Assembly (NCBI GenBank): GCA_037039685.1
Contig: JAWNGF010000007.1
Location: 1,550,001-1,614,000, forward strand
Length of the DNA stretch: 64,000 nucleotides
Reading direction: 5' to 3'
From: Ceratobasidium sp. AG-K
Lineage: Eukaryota; Basidiomycota; Agaricomycetes; Cantharellales; Ceratobasidiaceae
Shown: positions 1 to 11,549 of the stretch, piece by piece
Layout: every line of letters starts with the position of its first letter
Position numbering within the stretch: the first letter of the stretch is position 1
Notes under the pieces: generated by a model
The model's input: only the letters and a program-made list of their open reading frames with translations
The model's database searches: none
What the model was told of the DNA's origin: nothing
Translations under genes and position numbers: made by a program

Positions 1-463
1 CTATGTTTTGTGCTTCAGTGACCTTTTTGCTATTCTCCTTCCTGGTTGTGCTTATCTGCTGCCACATACTTTGTTTTGATTGCTGCTTCTTTGTGGTTGC
101 TTCACTCACGCAGTTCTTGGCACATGTGGCTCATCGGCATGTTGCCTCTGTTCTCCATCTTTCCCATGCTGATGTGCCTAGACACCATGTGCTACAGGCG
201 CTTCTTCTTTTGATGTTTTGATACTGCTGCATTTGGGCTTGCTGTGCTTTCCCCATGTAGATAGTTCTTCTTTTGTGTGCTTGCTGTAAAAGATGGAAGG
301 GAAATTGTCTTGGAACCCCAAGAATGATTTACCTTGTAGTTTATCCACTCTACTTTGCCCTGAGGAGGTTATCCAACATTTTGTGGAGCCACTCAGTCAT
401 GTTCAGGCCTAAGAGCTGCTTATTAGTCTTAAACATCCCTTCACTGAACAGGTTTTGACAAAC
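1..463 (-). repeat. Dispersed ~460-bp repeat, copy A
   Basis: This block is the reverse complement of two other blocks at 833-1296 and 1439-1898. Shared stretches include the segment around 295-400 (pairing with 1490-1600). The copies read TGTCACAA at one end and run to a CACTGAAGCACAA stretch at the other, so they could be solo LTRs or a non-autonomous transposon. I saw no target-site duplication. The window edge may cut this copy. Open frames inside are shared by all copies but look like no known protein. Confidence 0.6.
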
Positions 464-832
464 AGGTCCTGAATAATATTGTTCATAAAGTTTTGGAAGA
501 CAGAACAGGCATTCATTTTCCTACAGGGCATGACTGTCTGCTCCAAATCACTACATTTTGTCCTAAAGGCAGGTTCCATTCATCTCCTTTCTCAAACTTT
601 TGTTGAAACCAGAATGCAAACTCAACTAGGTGCAGGCCCTAGGGCACTTCAGCATATCTGCAAGGCCCTACCCACCAAGGCAGACACAGCATTATATCAT
701 GGCGTTGTTGTTAAGACATTCACAATCTTGAATCAACCTCTAGTGATCCAGTTGTTTGAGTTGATATGCTAAGCACACATTTGAATTTCAAACCTTTCAT
801 GACATGGTGTATGTTCAAAACAGCACCTGTCT
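464..832. other. Spacer between repeat copies, no gene seen
   Basis: Low-CpG sequence with one unrecognised open frame (479-772). It has no match to the flanking repeat copies and no domain I recognise. Confidence 0.4.
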
Positions 833-1296
833 TGTCACAAACTGCTCAGAGAAGGGTTGTTCAAAACTAATGAGCAGCTCTTAGCCCTCAAAATCACTTG
901 GGGACTTGAGAAGATGTGGGATAAACTCCTCAGGGGGAAGGAGAGTGATTAAACGAGAAGGCAAATCATCCTGGGGGTTCCAAGATAATTTTTCTTGCAT
1001 CTTTTATGGTAAGCAAACAAAAGAAGCACTATGTACATGGGAAAGCACAGCAAGCCCAAATGGAGCTGGATAAGAACATCAGAAGAATAAAGGTGTGTAG
1101 CACATGGGGATCTAAGCATAGCATCATGGGAAAAAGAGGAAACAGGGTCTAAATGCTGCCCAACCATTTGTAGTATGTACTAAGGGATGGAAGTTGGACA
1201 CAGGTGTAACAATCAAAACAAACTATGTGGCAGACAATAAGCACAACAAAGAGGGATACCAACACACTAGGCACTGAAGCACAACATATTGCCCAT
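833..1296 (+). repeat. Dispersed ~460-bp repeat, copy B
   Basis: Same orientation as copy C and inverted relative to copy A. It begins TGTCACAAACTGCTCAG and shares blocks with C in the same order (the CTCCTCAGGG block, the GGTTCCAAGAT block, a CAAACAAAAGAAG block, then CACTGAAGCACAACA). It is more diverged from A and C than they are from each other. Confidence 0.6.
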
Positions 1297-1438
1297 GTAT
1301 GGTACCCATAGGAACAGCAGGAGTTAACTTTCCAATGGGCACATGAGATGGGTATGCCAAATGTGCCAACAGCTCTGTCTATCAAAGATTGCAGTAAAAA
1401 CCTGTAATTGATTTTTGGAGGAACTCCATGTACGTTTA

Positions 1439-1898
1439 TGTCACAATCTGTTCAGTGAAGGGTTGTTTGTGACCAATGAGCAGCCTTTAGGCCTGGAAAT
1501 AACTGAGAGGCTCCAAAGGATGTTGGATAACCTCCTCAGGGCAAAGTAGAGTGGGTAAACAACAAGGTAAATCATTCTTGGGGTTCCAAGATGATTGCCC
1601 TTGCATCTCTTATAGCAAGCAAACAAAAGAAGAACTATCTACATAGAGAAAGCACAGCAATCCTAAACGGAGCAGGATCAAAACATCAGAAGAAGAAGTG
1701 TGTGTAACACATGGAGATCTTAGCACAGCCGCATGAGAAAACCAGAGGCTGGAGGCGACATCTTGCTCAGCCACATGTGCCAAGCACTAAGCAAGGGAAG
1801 CAACAACAAATGAGCAGCAATCAAAACAAAGTACGTGGCAGAAAATAAGCACAACAAGAAAGGAGCACAACACACAAGTCACTGAAGCACAACACACA
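1439..1898 (+). repeat. Dispersed ~460-bp repeat, copy C
   Basis: Begins TGTCACAATCTGTTCAGTG and ends near CACTGAAGCACAACA. It is the closest relative of copy A in inverse orientation, so A and C form a ~460-bp inverted repeat about 1 kb apart with copy B between them. Bases 1899-2139 after it hold nothing I can recognise. Confidence 0.6.
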
Positions 1899-2139
1899 CT
1901 CCATTGTCAGGAGCATGGCTTGTTACAGTTTAAGCCTGAAACAGGTCATATTTATAACAGTCATCTACCATCATGTGGTCAACATCACCATGTGAATCAA
2001 TCAAGAGTAGTTAGGCTACTTGAGCCAGAATGGCTGCTGAGATGGACTAATTAGAGAGAGGAAATAATGAATTTTGTGTTGTTGAATTGACTGAACCCAA
2101 CCCTGCTCACCCTTCTCAATGGTTAGACATGCCACATTG

Positions 2140-3811
2140 CAGTATTGTAGACAACTCAATGACTCAGAGCTCTGTGAAGAGCTGCTCCAAGAAGCAGTTG
2201 CCCAATATTGCAGTCAGCAATCATGCCATTCAGGTTGAATTCCCCCAAAGCTGAAATCTATGGTGACTATTGCTCAGGTGGTTTCTGGGGACTACCCTAT
2301 CATATCTTGTTGAGAGATTGTTCTGGGCCAAAGCTTGATTTGGCATCACCTCTGAGGAGGCATCTCATTAGCTGGTTTAATACAAAAACACTCTCAGCTC
2401 ATGGATAGCAATAGGGATGTGGTAAATGCATATGCCACCAAGCAGAGCAAGCATGGATTCCCTCTTTCAGAACTGTGAATAGGACAGCATATCAACAAAA
2501 ATATCCATCAACAAGCCCCAACATACCCAGGAACAGACAAAGATTATACTCAGCACTTTGTAGATGCCAACTGTAAGTCACTGCCAACATGTTGTTCTTG
2601 GACCTTGGAAGGAGAGCATGGTAGTGCAGCCAACACAACAACCAATGAAGCCTGGTTGAAAATACTTGGCAATGCTATACACAACCATGAGATTCAAGAG
2701 GAAAATACATACAGAAGGAATGAAACAGGCATTCAGCCAGGCAAAGGACAACCCAAAAGAGTAATCACTGCAACAAGAACATTTTCCCAGCCTCAGACAC
2801 AGTGGTGGCTGCAAAAACATTGCAGTCCTTGTTACCATCTGTGCCAACAGGGCAACAATCCCCCAACTGTCATTTTCAAGGCCCATCAGTACCAGGTTTG
2901 GTGGGGCCAAGACAATCTACTCAATGCATTGTAGGTGACTTCCAAGTCAGAGATTGTTGTTACTGATTGACATTAACACAGCATTGGGCACTCACAAAAG
3001 GGTTGGATCAAAGGTGAAATTTCACTCTGCTGGATCCCCCAATTTGATCACTGGACATCTGAGAAGGCTGCTGGGCAAATGCAGCTACCCTTTGTCAATG
3101 GTCATGTGTGGCACCTAACTTGCACCTTTTTGGAGTACGCCTGTGAGGCAGGAATCAGTATCCTGTGTTACCTATCCCACTCAACTCACATCTACCAGGG
3201 CTTGGATGTAGTCTGCTTTGGACCATTTGAACAGTATTGGTCAGCACGCTGTGACAAGTACAAATGTGAAAGTTGCCTTGTTGTGCAAAAAACATACTTC
3301 ATCTGTGTGACGTTGGATAGCATATACCTGTGCATTTACTGTGCACAACATCTGACTGGCTTTTTGAAGGACAGTTGTGGTCCTGTTCAGCCCCTCTGCT
3401 ATATCCACCAAGCTCTTGTCAGTGACCATCAAGATATCAACACAGGGATCCTTTCCCATTTGACAGTCATCTTCCATTTGGGGGTTTGTTAATTCTACCA
3501 TTTAGCATGATTCCTTGCCCAATGAGGGTGACAGGATGTCAGTTGATAAGGATGCCATTGAGGAAGTACAAAAAGCACTTGCCTTGACATCATTTGGATT
3601 CCTCCTTGATTCTTGCCCTATCCCAATGGAGCACAAAGCAGTCCCTAAATTATTGTATCCTTGCATTGAACCCCTCAGTAAAGAGACCCAAGGCTACTTA
3701 CATATGACCTACAGACCAAGCAGGAATCCTGGTTGGATTGGGCCCTTCATGAGTATGCTGGATGTGATTCACTGCACACTGAGGCAACACAGTCCACATC
3801 AGCTGTTGTAG
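2140..3811 (+). pseudogene. Decayed pogo/Fot1-like (Tc1-mariner group) transposase
   Basis: Pieces in several frames line up, in order, with the usual layout of basidiomycete pogo-like transposases. About 2140-2400 gives a helix-turn-helix-like part (LPYHILLRDCSGPKL). About 2500-2934 gives the CENP-B-type region (AWLKILGNAI) followed by NETGIQPGKG, where an intact enzyme has the first catalytic Asp in a DEKG or DETG motif. About 3000-3490 gives the second DDE block (FVNGHVWH, catalytic Asp replaced by Val) and the third (HSTHIYQGLDVVCFGPFE, Asp kept). The typical tail of this family seems to follow in a shifted frame at 3515-3811 (QKALALTSFGFLLDSCPI). Stops and frameshifts break it throughout and two of three catalytic Asp are gone, so it cannot be active. 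I did not find its terminal repeats. Confidence 0.65.
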
Positions 3812-3851
3812 TTCTTCAAGGGTTGTATTACACACACCTCAAAGCACAGTT

Positions 3852-4042
3852 ATTTGCCAGCAGTGACACGAGTGTGCCCCAATGATGAAGTAGAAGGCCT
3901 GCCGCAGCCCAGAGTGCCAATACTGACTGTTCTTGAGCGGGGGAATGGCTTCCAGTGTCCATTTGAAGGAGGCTGAGCATGTGTAGAGGTCCTTATAGAC
4001 ACAGACCATGAAGGTGTTGGTGGAGAGGGTGGAGGCAGACAT
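3852..4042 (-). pseudogene. Gypsy A1 ORF3, N-terminal fragment
   Basis: Starts at the ATG whose A is 4042 (MSASTLSTNTFMV...) and stays open for about 63 codons to the point where the element is truncated. It is colinear with the complete ORF3 of copy A2 (MSASTLASNT; NSQYWHSGL; QAFYFIIGA). It lies in another frame inside the 3' part of pol. A TATAAAAG box sits 102 nt upstream. Function unknown; no match to a known envelope or capsid protein that I can see. Confidence 0.5.
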
Positions 4043-4136
4043 GGCGCAGAGAGTGAGGTGTGGGTAGGGGATGTTTTTAGCACAGGAGGAGTGAAAGTGA
4101 ACACTTTTGGATGTGGGACCTGGATCCCAGCAGCCT

Positions 4137-4144
4137 CTTTTATA
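4137..4144 (-). promoter_or_regulatory. TATA box before A1 ORF3, inside pol
   Basis: Reads TATAAAAG on the minus strand, 102 nt before the ORF3 ATG. The same box sits at the same distance in copies A2 and B1, and a GATAAAAG sits at 105 nt in B2. Confidence 0.45.
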
Positions 4145-7100
4145 CGTTTTGAGCACTGGATGGGCTGTTCTTCTTTATCTCCAGCCACTGACTCATCTTT
4201 TGTCTCCTCATGACAATGCTTCCTGGTTACCTTAGGAACTTCTGTGATGGCTTCAGGATGTTCCAAGTGGAACTCCTTAACAAGTTCTGATGTGTTGCCA
4301 AGGTTCTCCTGGGGTTCCCAGGAGTCATGTTCCAATCTGTAACCTTTCCACTTGACAAAGTATTCCAAAACTCCCTTCTTGATCCTGGAGCTCTGTATTT
4401 TTTCAACCTCATTCCTCCTCTCCTTCAGGTGTTTCTATGGGAGGGGGTGGTTTGACATGGCAACCCTCAATCTTGTCTTCCTCATACCTGGCCAGTTGTG
4501 AGACATTGACTACCAGGTGCATGCTCATGGAGGGTGGGAGTTTCAGTCAATAGCATTCCTTCCTACTGCTTCCAGAATTGTGAATGGTCCAAGCCGTTTA
4601 TGCAAGAGTTTCAGGGAAGGTTGATTGGTTGTGATATGATTGTGGCTGAGCCAAACTTTGTTGCCTATGATGAAGGGATCTTCCTGTTGTTTCTGATCTG
4701 CATTTTCCTTGTCCTGTTCCTTGCTTGGGATGAGGCTAGCCTTGGCTTCTTCCAGGTTGTCTTGGATCCGTTGTGCATGGGCTGCGGCTTCTGGCACTGA
4801 TCCATCTTCCACTGGAGTTCCTTCAATTGACAGGTGGCAAGCCATGTTGGCAAAGGAAGGGGTCATGCCAATGCTGGAGTGGAAAGAGTTGTCGTATGTG
4901 AATTCAGCAAACAGCAGTAGTGATGCCCAATCATGCTGTCTGAATGAGCAATACGTCCAAATGAAGGCTTCAACCATTTGATTGATGCACTCTGTTTGTC
5001 TGTCAGTTTCAGGGTGATAAGCAGTGGAGAGTCTGGGCTGAATGTTCAAGGCTTGATAGAGTTCTTTCATGAATCAAGACGCAAAAGTGGGCCCGCAATT
5101 CAACACTACTGTTTCTGGGGTGCTGTGTAATTTCCAACAGTGTTCCATGAATAAGTCCGCAAGTTTAGGGGATGTGGTCTTCTCAGAGCAGGGAATGAAG
5201 TGCACCATCTTGGTCAAGGTATCAACAATCACCAGTATGGAGTCTAGACCTTTGGAAAGTGGTAGTTTGACAATCATATCAGCCAAAATGTGTTGCCAGG
5301 GCTTTGGAAGGCAGTTCAAGTGGTTGTAATTCTCCAAGACTTTGCTGGTTAATTGGCTTGGAACGTTGGCACAAGTTGCACAATGACACATATTTGTTGA
5401 AGTATGCCTTCATGGATGGCCACCAATATTGCCTTTTGACCAATTCCAGCATCTTTGCCTGCCCCATGTGTCCTACTGCTTTGTTGTCATGATGGAGTTC
5501 TAAAATCTGACACTTGGTTTTGTTGTTGCTTGGGACATAAATCCTTCCTTTGCAGTACAGTAAGTTGTCCCTTATCTTCCAGTCTTCAAATTCCTTCTGG
5601 ACTGAGGCGGGGGCTTTCTCTGGTTGGTTGCTAAGGAAGGTGCAGATTGATGTAACATAATTGTCCTTCTGTGTCTGATCTATGATTGCCTGTTGAATCT
5701 CTGTAGTTGATGCCATGCCCTGTGGTTCTGTTTCAGCTGAATTGATGAAAATGTGTGGAGAAAGTAGGGGTTTTTGAGGGACTACTCCCCCTTCCAGGTC
5801 ATGGTTGCTCCACTGACTGAGTGCATCTGCCTTGCCATTGAGTCCACTGGCCCTATACTTGATTTGGAAATTGAATTTGGAAAGGAAGACTGCCCATCTA
5901 TTCTGGTGTTTTGTTAAAACTATTGAAGTCATGAAATATTCCAGATTCTTGTGATCAGTGATAAGCAACACTGGAATCTCCATCCCTTCTAGGAGGTGGC
6001 GCCATTCCTTGAAAGCCTTGATGATTGCCAGAAGTTTCTTATCAAAAATGTTGTAGTTTTGCTCTGCTGGGGATAGGCTCTTGTACATGAACACCACTGG
6101 GTGAAGCTTGTTATCAGACCCGTATTGGCTGAGAACTGCCCTGGTTGCTTTGTCTGATGTGTTGCATTCAATGATACATCCTTTGTCTTTGTCTGGTTGC
6201 AACAGAATGGGAGCCTTGATGAATTCTTTGATTAATTCTTGGAACGCAAGTTCTGCTTCCAGTCCCCATTCCCATTGTTTGGTCTTCATGGTCAGGTCAT
6301 ATAATGGTCATACAATGTGGGTGTAATTACAGATAAACCATTGGTAGAAGTTTACAAAGCCAAGGAAAGTCTGGACCTCTGTGACATTTTTTGGGGTGGG
6401 CCACCTTTTGATTGCACTAATTTTTTCTTCCTGCATTTCCACCACCTCTCCCAATATGACTAGTCCTAAATAATCAACCTTTGGTACATGGAAAGAACAC
6501 TTCTTGAGGGAAAAATAGAGGCCAAGGCGTTGTAGACAACACAGTACTTCTTTCACATGATTTGGGTGGTGCTTGGTATTTTTGGAGAAAATCAGGATAT
6601 CATCAATGTAGATTTTGACATAGATTCCTTTGATGTCCCTGAACTCAGTGTCCATCATGTTCTGGAACATTGCTGGGGCATTGGTGAGGCCAAATGGCAT
6701 AACCCTGGTTTTGAATAGCCCATATTTGGTTCTGAACGCTGTCTTGTGGACATCCTCATCTGCTACTCTGACCAGATTGTAACCAGACTTGAGGTGGAGT
6801 TTGGTGAAGATTTTGCTGCCTTTAATCCATTCAGTAAGGTCATTGGTTCTAGGCAGTGGCTAACAATTCTTCTTGGTGTGGCGGTTCAAGTATTGATAAT
6901 CCATGCACAGTCTTGGTGGTTGGGGAACTCCATCAATGTCATGGTGCTTGACAAACATGACTGGTGATGCCCATTTGGCTGTGGATGGAAAAATGAATGC
7001 TTTCTCCAGGTTTTTGTCAATCCATGCCTTCAGAGTGCAGTCTTCTTCCTTGGTGACAGAGTATACTACACCAATCTTGGGCTTTGCACCAGGTTCCAAT

Positions 7101-7711
7101 TCAATTTTCAGGTCAAACGGCTGGTGCGGGGCAGTTTATCCACTTCTTTGGCAACAAAAACATCTTTGAATTCCAAATATTCTTCTGGGAATTGACCCAC
7201 TACCCCCCCTGCTACAGCATTGCAATCTTCACATAAGCATTCTGCCATGCAATAATCTGAGTTAAACTCCAGGGAACCTATCATCCAGTCAATTTTTGGG
7301 TTGTGTTTTTTCAACCAAGGATTCCTAGTACAACTGTGTGTCATTCTAATGGTGCTATGTTGCATGTAATTTCTTCTATGTGGTCATTCATGATGATTTG
7401 GAAAGTGCATTCTTTGTTGGTTTGTCTGTTTGCTATTGGCTGTCTGTCTATTACTTGGACTTGTCTTGCTGTTTTTTTCTTTTTTGTAAGAATTTTGTGT
7501 TTCTTGATGTATTCAGAATTAATGAAATTTCCCAATGCCCCTGAATTGATCATGGCAACAGTAATAAGGTGTTTCAGGCGTTCAATCATGATGGGAACTC
7601 AAAGTTGGTCTGCATATTTGGTGGAACAAAGGTATATTTTGTTTACAGACTGTTTCCAATTCTCTGAGATTACACAATCTAATTCCAACTTTAGGGCACC
7701 TGATGCTCCCC

Positions 7712-9349
7712 TCAGTTGCTGCCTTTTCCCAATTCTGAATTGCTGGTATCAGCATCCTCCAGGGCTGCAATTTGTGCACAGCAATCCTTGGCCATGTGAC
7801 CCTTCTTCTGGCAACAATAGCAGGTGATTTCACTTGTGACAGCTGCTACCTCTACCTTGGCTTGACAAGTGTCTGGTTTAATGAAGCTAAAGGGGATTTT
7901 GGTTGTTGTTCCATCAGCCCATTTGACCTTGGGTGTCAAGAATCCTTGTTTATTTTTGCTGATTGATTCTATTGTCCCCTTCTTGCTACCCTGAGGAGTC
8001 ACCATGTAAATTGCTTCTCCCTTCTGGAATTTGTGCACTGCTGCACTTGTGGTTACCCACTTCTGGGTGCTGCTTGGTGTCACCTTCTCCAAAGTACCAG
8101 TACTTCCTTTCTACATATTCCTTGCAATGAGGGCTGCATCAATTTCTTGGGTCCTGGTGAATAATTCCTGCAACATGGCATTATGACAATTGTAGGCTTG
8201 GGAAGTGAGCATGTCCTTGATGTTGCCATTGAGACCTGCATAGAAATTGTCCTTCAAAGTTTGTTTGTTGTAGTCTTGTGGTGCCAACAGGATTCTGAAT
8301 TGAGTAATGTATTCAACCACTGGCTTGGTTTGAGTCAACACCTTGTACTTCAGTTGATAAACTTTGACCTGTTTGATTTCACCAAACACTAATTCCCATT
8401 CACACTGAAAGACATCTAGATCTGTGAAAATGACTTGGGGCACCCCTGTGTTGTGTAGGTCTTGGAAAGGCCAGATCCAATCAATTGCTGGTCCTTGTAG
8501 GTAGGAGATAATGAGCCAGATCTTCTTCTCATCAAAAGCGGTGGCATAATGGGAGTTGGCAATATAATTTGCACAGGGATAAGTAAAGTCCCTGGCCGTA
8601 GCTCCACGTTCACCGTTGAATTCTGTTGGTTTGCAGGCAGCCAATTTCTTGGTCCTTCCTGGAGAGAATATCATTGAGGTGGGGGGTGCTGTCCTCCCTG
8701 ATGAGGGTGGTGCAAAACACATCATTGATCCCCTTAAGCTTTGTGCTCCAGTGTTTGTTCCTCCTCCAAGTGACAGTCCTAACTGGCTTGTTGTCAGCAC
8801 ACTGGTCCTAGTAGCACCGCTTCCACTTCCCCCTGTAGGGTTTGCAAAGAAACCATGTGCTCAAACTGTGTCTTTGGTGGTTGCATGTTGATCTACCACC
8901 GTGTTGTACAGCAGATGATTTTGGTCTAGGATTTCCAACAATCACTCAATGCAAATATTTCCATCATCCCTGTTGTGTAGGATCCAACTTTCCACATGCT
9001 CCAAATGCTGAGCCATAAGGCTTTGCCACCATGCCATTTCCTTCAGGATGAAAAGGATTTGTTTTTGATGGTTGCTTTCATGGGATTCCCACCATGTTTT
9101 GCCTGTATAACTTTCAATGGCTGGGGAAGAGGGTCTCAATTCAGCATCAAAAGTAGGGTACAGGTTTGGTTGCAACTGATTAGTGGTATTGCCCTCATTT
9201 TCTTTGTCTGCTGTGTGTGATGGGAGTGGTTCAGAGAAGCATGTTTGGTGGAGCGGAGTTTCTGGAGCTGATGGGGCTATAGGGCCTTTTTCTTTCCAAG
9301 ATGTAGATGGAGCAGTCAAGGATGCCATGGTTTGTCTAAAGGATTCCAC
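7712..9349 (-). pseudogene. gag: Gypsy A1 gag, broken by stops
   Basis: An N-terminal piece at 8942-9349 (MESFRQTMASL) is followed by the retrotransposon gag core at 8111-8800 (RDFTYPCANYIAN; YKVLTQTKPVVEYITQFR) and, after one in-frame TAG at about 8111, a nucleocapsid part with a CCHC-type zinc knuckle (CYCCQKKGHMAKDC) near 7830. The stop separating core from knuckle and the break near 8900 inactivate it. An upstream reading from 9561 could add about 70 residues; the start is uncertain. Gag would form the particle that packages element RNA. Confidence 0.75.
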
Positions 9350-9768
9350 TGAGCTGGAACGGCTCTTGGTGGTTGTGTGCTATAATAAGTGCGCTTCTTG
9401 GTGCGCTTCAACCAACAGTGGCTAGTGGTAATAGATAAATGTCCCCTGGGTAGAGATGGAATGTTTAGGGGGAGCCTAGTTGATGGTAGGTTCAGTGCAA
9501 AAGTATCCAAGGTCCTTGTTCTAATAGAATATATGAGCGGTGCTTCCTGATTAGGTGGCAATGGCTCAGTGATATCAGAGGATAGGGGACGTTGTCAAGA
9601 AGCTAATGGATGCAAGCTGCAATGTGCCTCAGTGTGTAAATAATGCAGGGGGAGAGTTGGGGAGATCAGCTAATCAATGGAGAAGGGTGTGCTGTGCTCA
9701 GAGACAACCTGGTGATAAAAGACCTGGTTCCGACAGCAACAAAGGCTGTATCTGCAACAAGGGTGAGC

Positions 9769-9778
9769 AGACTTGTTC
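9769..9778 (-). promoter_or_regulatory. Primer-binding site of A1 (self-priming type)
   Basis: On the minus strand this reads GAACAAGTCT, three bases after the LTR end. It is the reverse complement of AGACTTGTTC, which in the family A LTR lies 32 nt downstream of the TATA box (18722-18731 in copy A2), where transcription should begin. Confidence 0.55.
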
Positions 9779-9781
9779 TAG

Positions 9782-9961
9782 TGTCACAACCCTAGCCAAA
9801 CCTTGGAGGCCAAGACTCCACAGGTGGTGAGAAGGGGGGTTGGGGTGACAGCAAAGGTCAAGTGTATGGCACTAAGGCCTGAGTGAGTCACACAACAAAG
9901 TAGATGGGGAAAACAACAAGAGAACAAGTCTTGTTGAGACAAGACTTGTGTTGCTGGTATA
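9782..9961 (-). repeat. 5' LTR of Gypsy A1, part 1
   Basis: Reverse complement of the 3' part of the A2 LTR (18690-18871). The inner end reads TGTCACAACCC on the plus strand. It is cut at a TA by the Tc1-like element; the rest continues at 11550. Confidence 0.85.
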
Positions 9962-9993
9962 CAGTGCTGCAAAAAATCAATCACAAAAACCAT
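9962..9993 (+). repeat. Left terminal inverted repeat of Tc1-like element
   Basis: Pairs with 11516-11547; one mismatch (position 24) over about 32 bp. It begins directly after the duplicated TA. Confidence 0.9.
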
Positions 9994-10201
9994 GTGCAGG
10001 TAGTGCAGGCCAGCTGGGGAATGATGTGTTGGATTATGTCAGCCAGTTGCCATATGCAAGGTCACTGTGCTTTTTGGCTACCAAATGAGTCATGTTTGGC
10101 CTTGTTTGGATCTGTGGTTGGGGAGAAATGCAACATCTGGCAAAAAGGTTTTTGCAATCAATTGTTTGCAAGGCATACATGGATAACAAAGTCAGACAAA
10201 A

Positions 10202-11191
10202 TCAGTAGTTAATGGACCCCCCCTTAGCCTTGATCACCTCCCTCATCCTATTAGGCATGCTGCTGATCAGATCCTGACACAGCTCTGGCTCCACCTTTGC
10301 CCACTCCACCTGGAACCTTTCCCACAGCTCCAAAACCCCCCTTGGAGGATGTTCATGCTCCCCCAGCCTCCTTTTAATGATGCCCCATAAGATTTCAATT
10401 GGATTGAGATCTGGGGAGTTGGAAGGCCATTCCATGACCTCAAAACCATTGTCAGCTAGCCAATTTGTTGCCAATTTGGACTTGTGAGCAGGAGCATTGT
10501 CCTGTTGGAAGATAATGTCTTCCACCTCCTTCCCATGATACTCCAAAGTCTGCATCAACTCATCCTCCAAAATCTCCACATAGACCTCCTTGGTAACTGT
10601 GTCTTCAATCTTGGTAGCATAGCCAGGCCCATCCCAACAAAAACAGCCCCAAATCTGAATAGACCCTCCACCTGAGTGAGCTGTGGGCTGGATAGCTGCA
10701 TCACTAAGCTCCTGGCCAGGCCTAATCCACACCCATTGTTGGCCATCTGACCACATGGCCCCTTTCCAGTCCTTGACAGTCCAGTGGTGGTGGGCACAAG
10801 CAAAGGATAGTCAAGCGTCATGGATATGTTTAGGGAGTTTGGGCTTTGTAACCTTCTTCTTGGCCTTTAAACCAGCATCCTTGAGTGTCTGGCGGACAGT
10901 TTCATGGCTAAGAGTGTGCCCCTCAGCTGTCCTGTATGTCCTAGCCACAGAGGAAGCAGTAGCAGAGTTGCCATTGGTGACAGAGCAAACCAGGTGGCAA
11001 GCTGTAGCAGGGGTGACTTTGAGAGGACGGCCTGGGGGTTTGCGAGGAAGGTTGGGATGGTGTATATTGTGCAGTTTAGAGATGTGTCCCTCACTAACTC
11101 CAGTAGTCCTAGAGATTTCAGCATGACAGAGGCCAGCATCAAGCTTAGCAAGCACAGAAACAAGCTTGGAGGGGGAAATGGCCTTAGGCAT
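10202..11191 (-). pseudogene. Tc1-like DDE transposase, disrupted
   Basis: The N-terminal part (MPKAISPSKLVSVLAKLD from 11191) holds two helix-turn-helix parts and a GRP-like hinge (KPPGRPLKVT). The DDE_3 catalytic part follows: first Asp in MWSD, second in QQDNAPAHKS, third acidic residue in SPDLNPIEILWG. All three acidic residues survive. However, a TGA stop (HIHDA then stop, near 10811) splits the frame, and right after MWSD about ten residues expected in this family (a DETK-type segment) are missing. Length would otherwise be near the usual ~340 residues. It would cut and paste the element at TA sites in the nucleus if intact. Confidence 0.8.
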
Positions 11192-11515
11192 GAAGGACAA
11201 GAGCTGGAGGGGTGCTGCAGTCCTGGGTCGTGAGCAGGGTGGTAGATATACAACTGGGGGTGCCACTGACATCATCAATGAGGTCACCATGATGGCATCT
11301 GAGGTCATAATGATGTAACATGACATCAGTGCCAAGCCTGCAAACAATTGATTGCAAAAACTGTTTTGCCAAAGTTTGCATATCTCCACAGCCACAAGAC
11401 CAAACAAGACCAAACTGCCACACAGATGTAGCAAGGAAGCAAGGGTAGCCACAGCTATATCCTGAGCTTATGTAAGCTTATATGTGCCTTTCTATTTGGC
11501 CAACTCCACCCATGT

Positions 11516-11547
11516 ATGGTTTTAGTGATTGATTTTTTGCAGCACTG
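11516..11547 (-). repeat. Right terminal inverted repeat of Tc1-like element
   Basis: Reverse complement of the left repeat; ends GCAGCACTG directly before the TA duplication. Confidence 0.9.
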
Positions 11548-11549
11548 TA

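Larger units (their letters stand above)
3852..7589 (-). pseudogene. pol: Gypsy A1 pol (protease-RT-RNase H-integrase-chromodomain), broken
   Basis: Read right to left. The retropepsin region at 7341-7589 has INSGALGNFIN where a working enzyme needs Asp (IDSG, as kept in A2). The reverse transcriptase spans about 7100-6308 and keeps the YIDDILIFS catalytic box. RNase H follows (TDHKNLEYF), then the zinc-binding part and core of integrase (6289-4543). In the integrase core the first Asp (ADMIVKLP) and the Glu (TECINQ) remain, but the second Asp is Asn (NCGPTF). The chromodomain lies around 4400-4250 (YFVKWKGY, HDSWEP). Frame changes near 6860, 6700, 6300 and 5390-5070 break it. The chromodomain places it among chromoviruses, which target silent chromatin. 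Confidence 0.85.
9962..11547 (-). mobile_element. Tc1/mariner-like transposon inserted in the A1 LTR
   Basis: A 1586-bp element with 32-bp terminal inverted repeats starting CAGTGCTGCAAAAAATC and flanked by the TA duplication typical of Tc1/mariner (9960-9961 and 11548-11549). Removing it restores a 446-bp LTR that matches the A2 LTR. The insertion TA belongs to the TATA box of the LTR. It carries one transposase gene on the minus strand, now defective, so it would need an enzyme from elsewhere. Confidence 0.92.

Noticed and set aside
2578..2910. Long minus-strand frame with membrane-like stretches
   Set aside because: It is the reverse shadow of the pogo-like transposase relic, which gives a better and colinear explanation.
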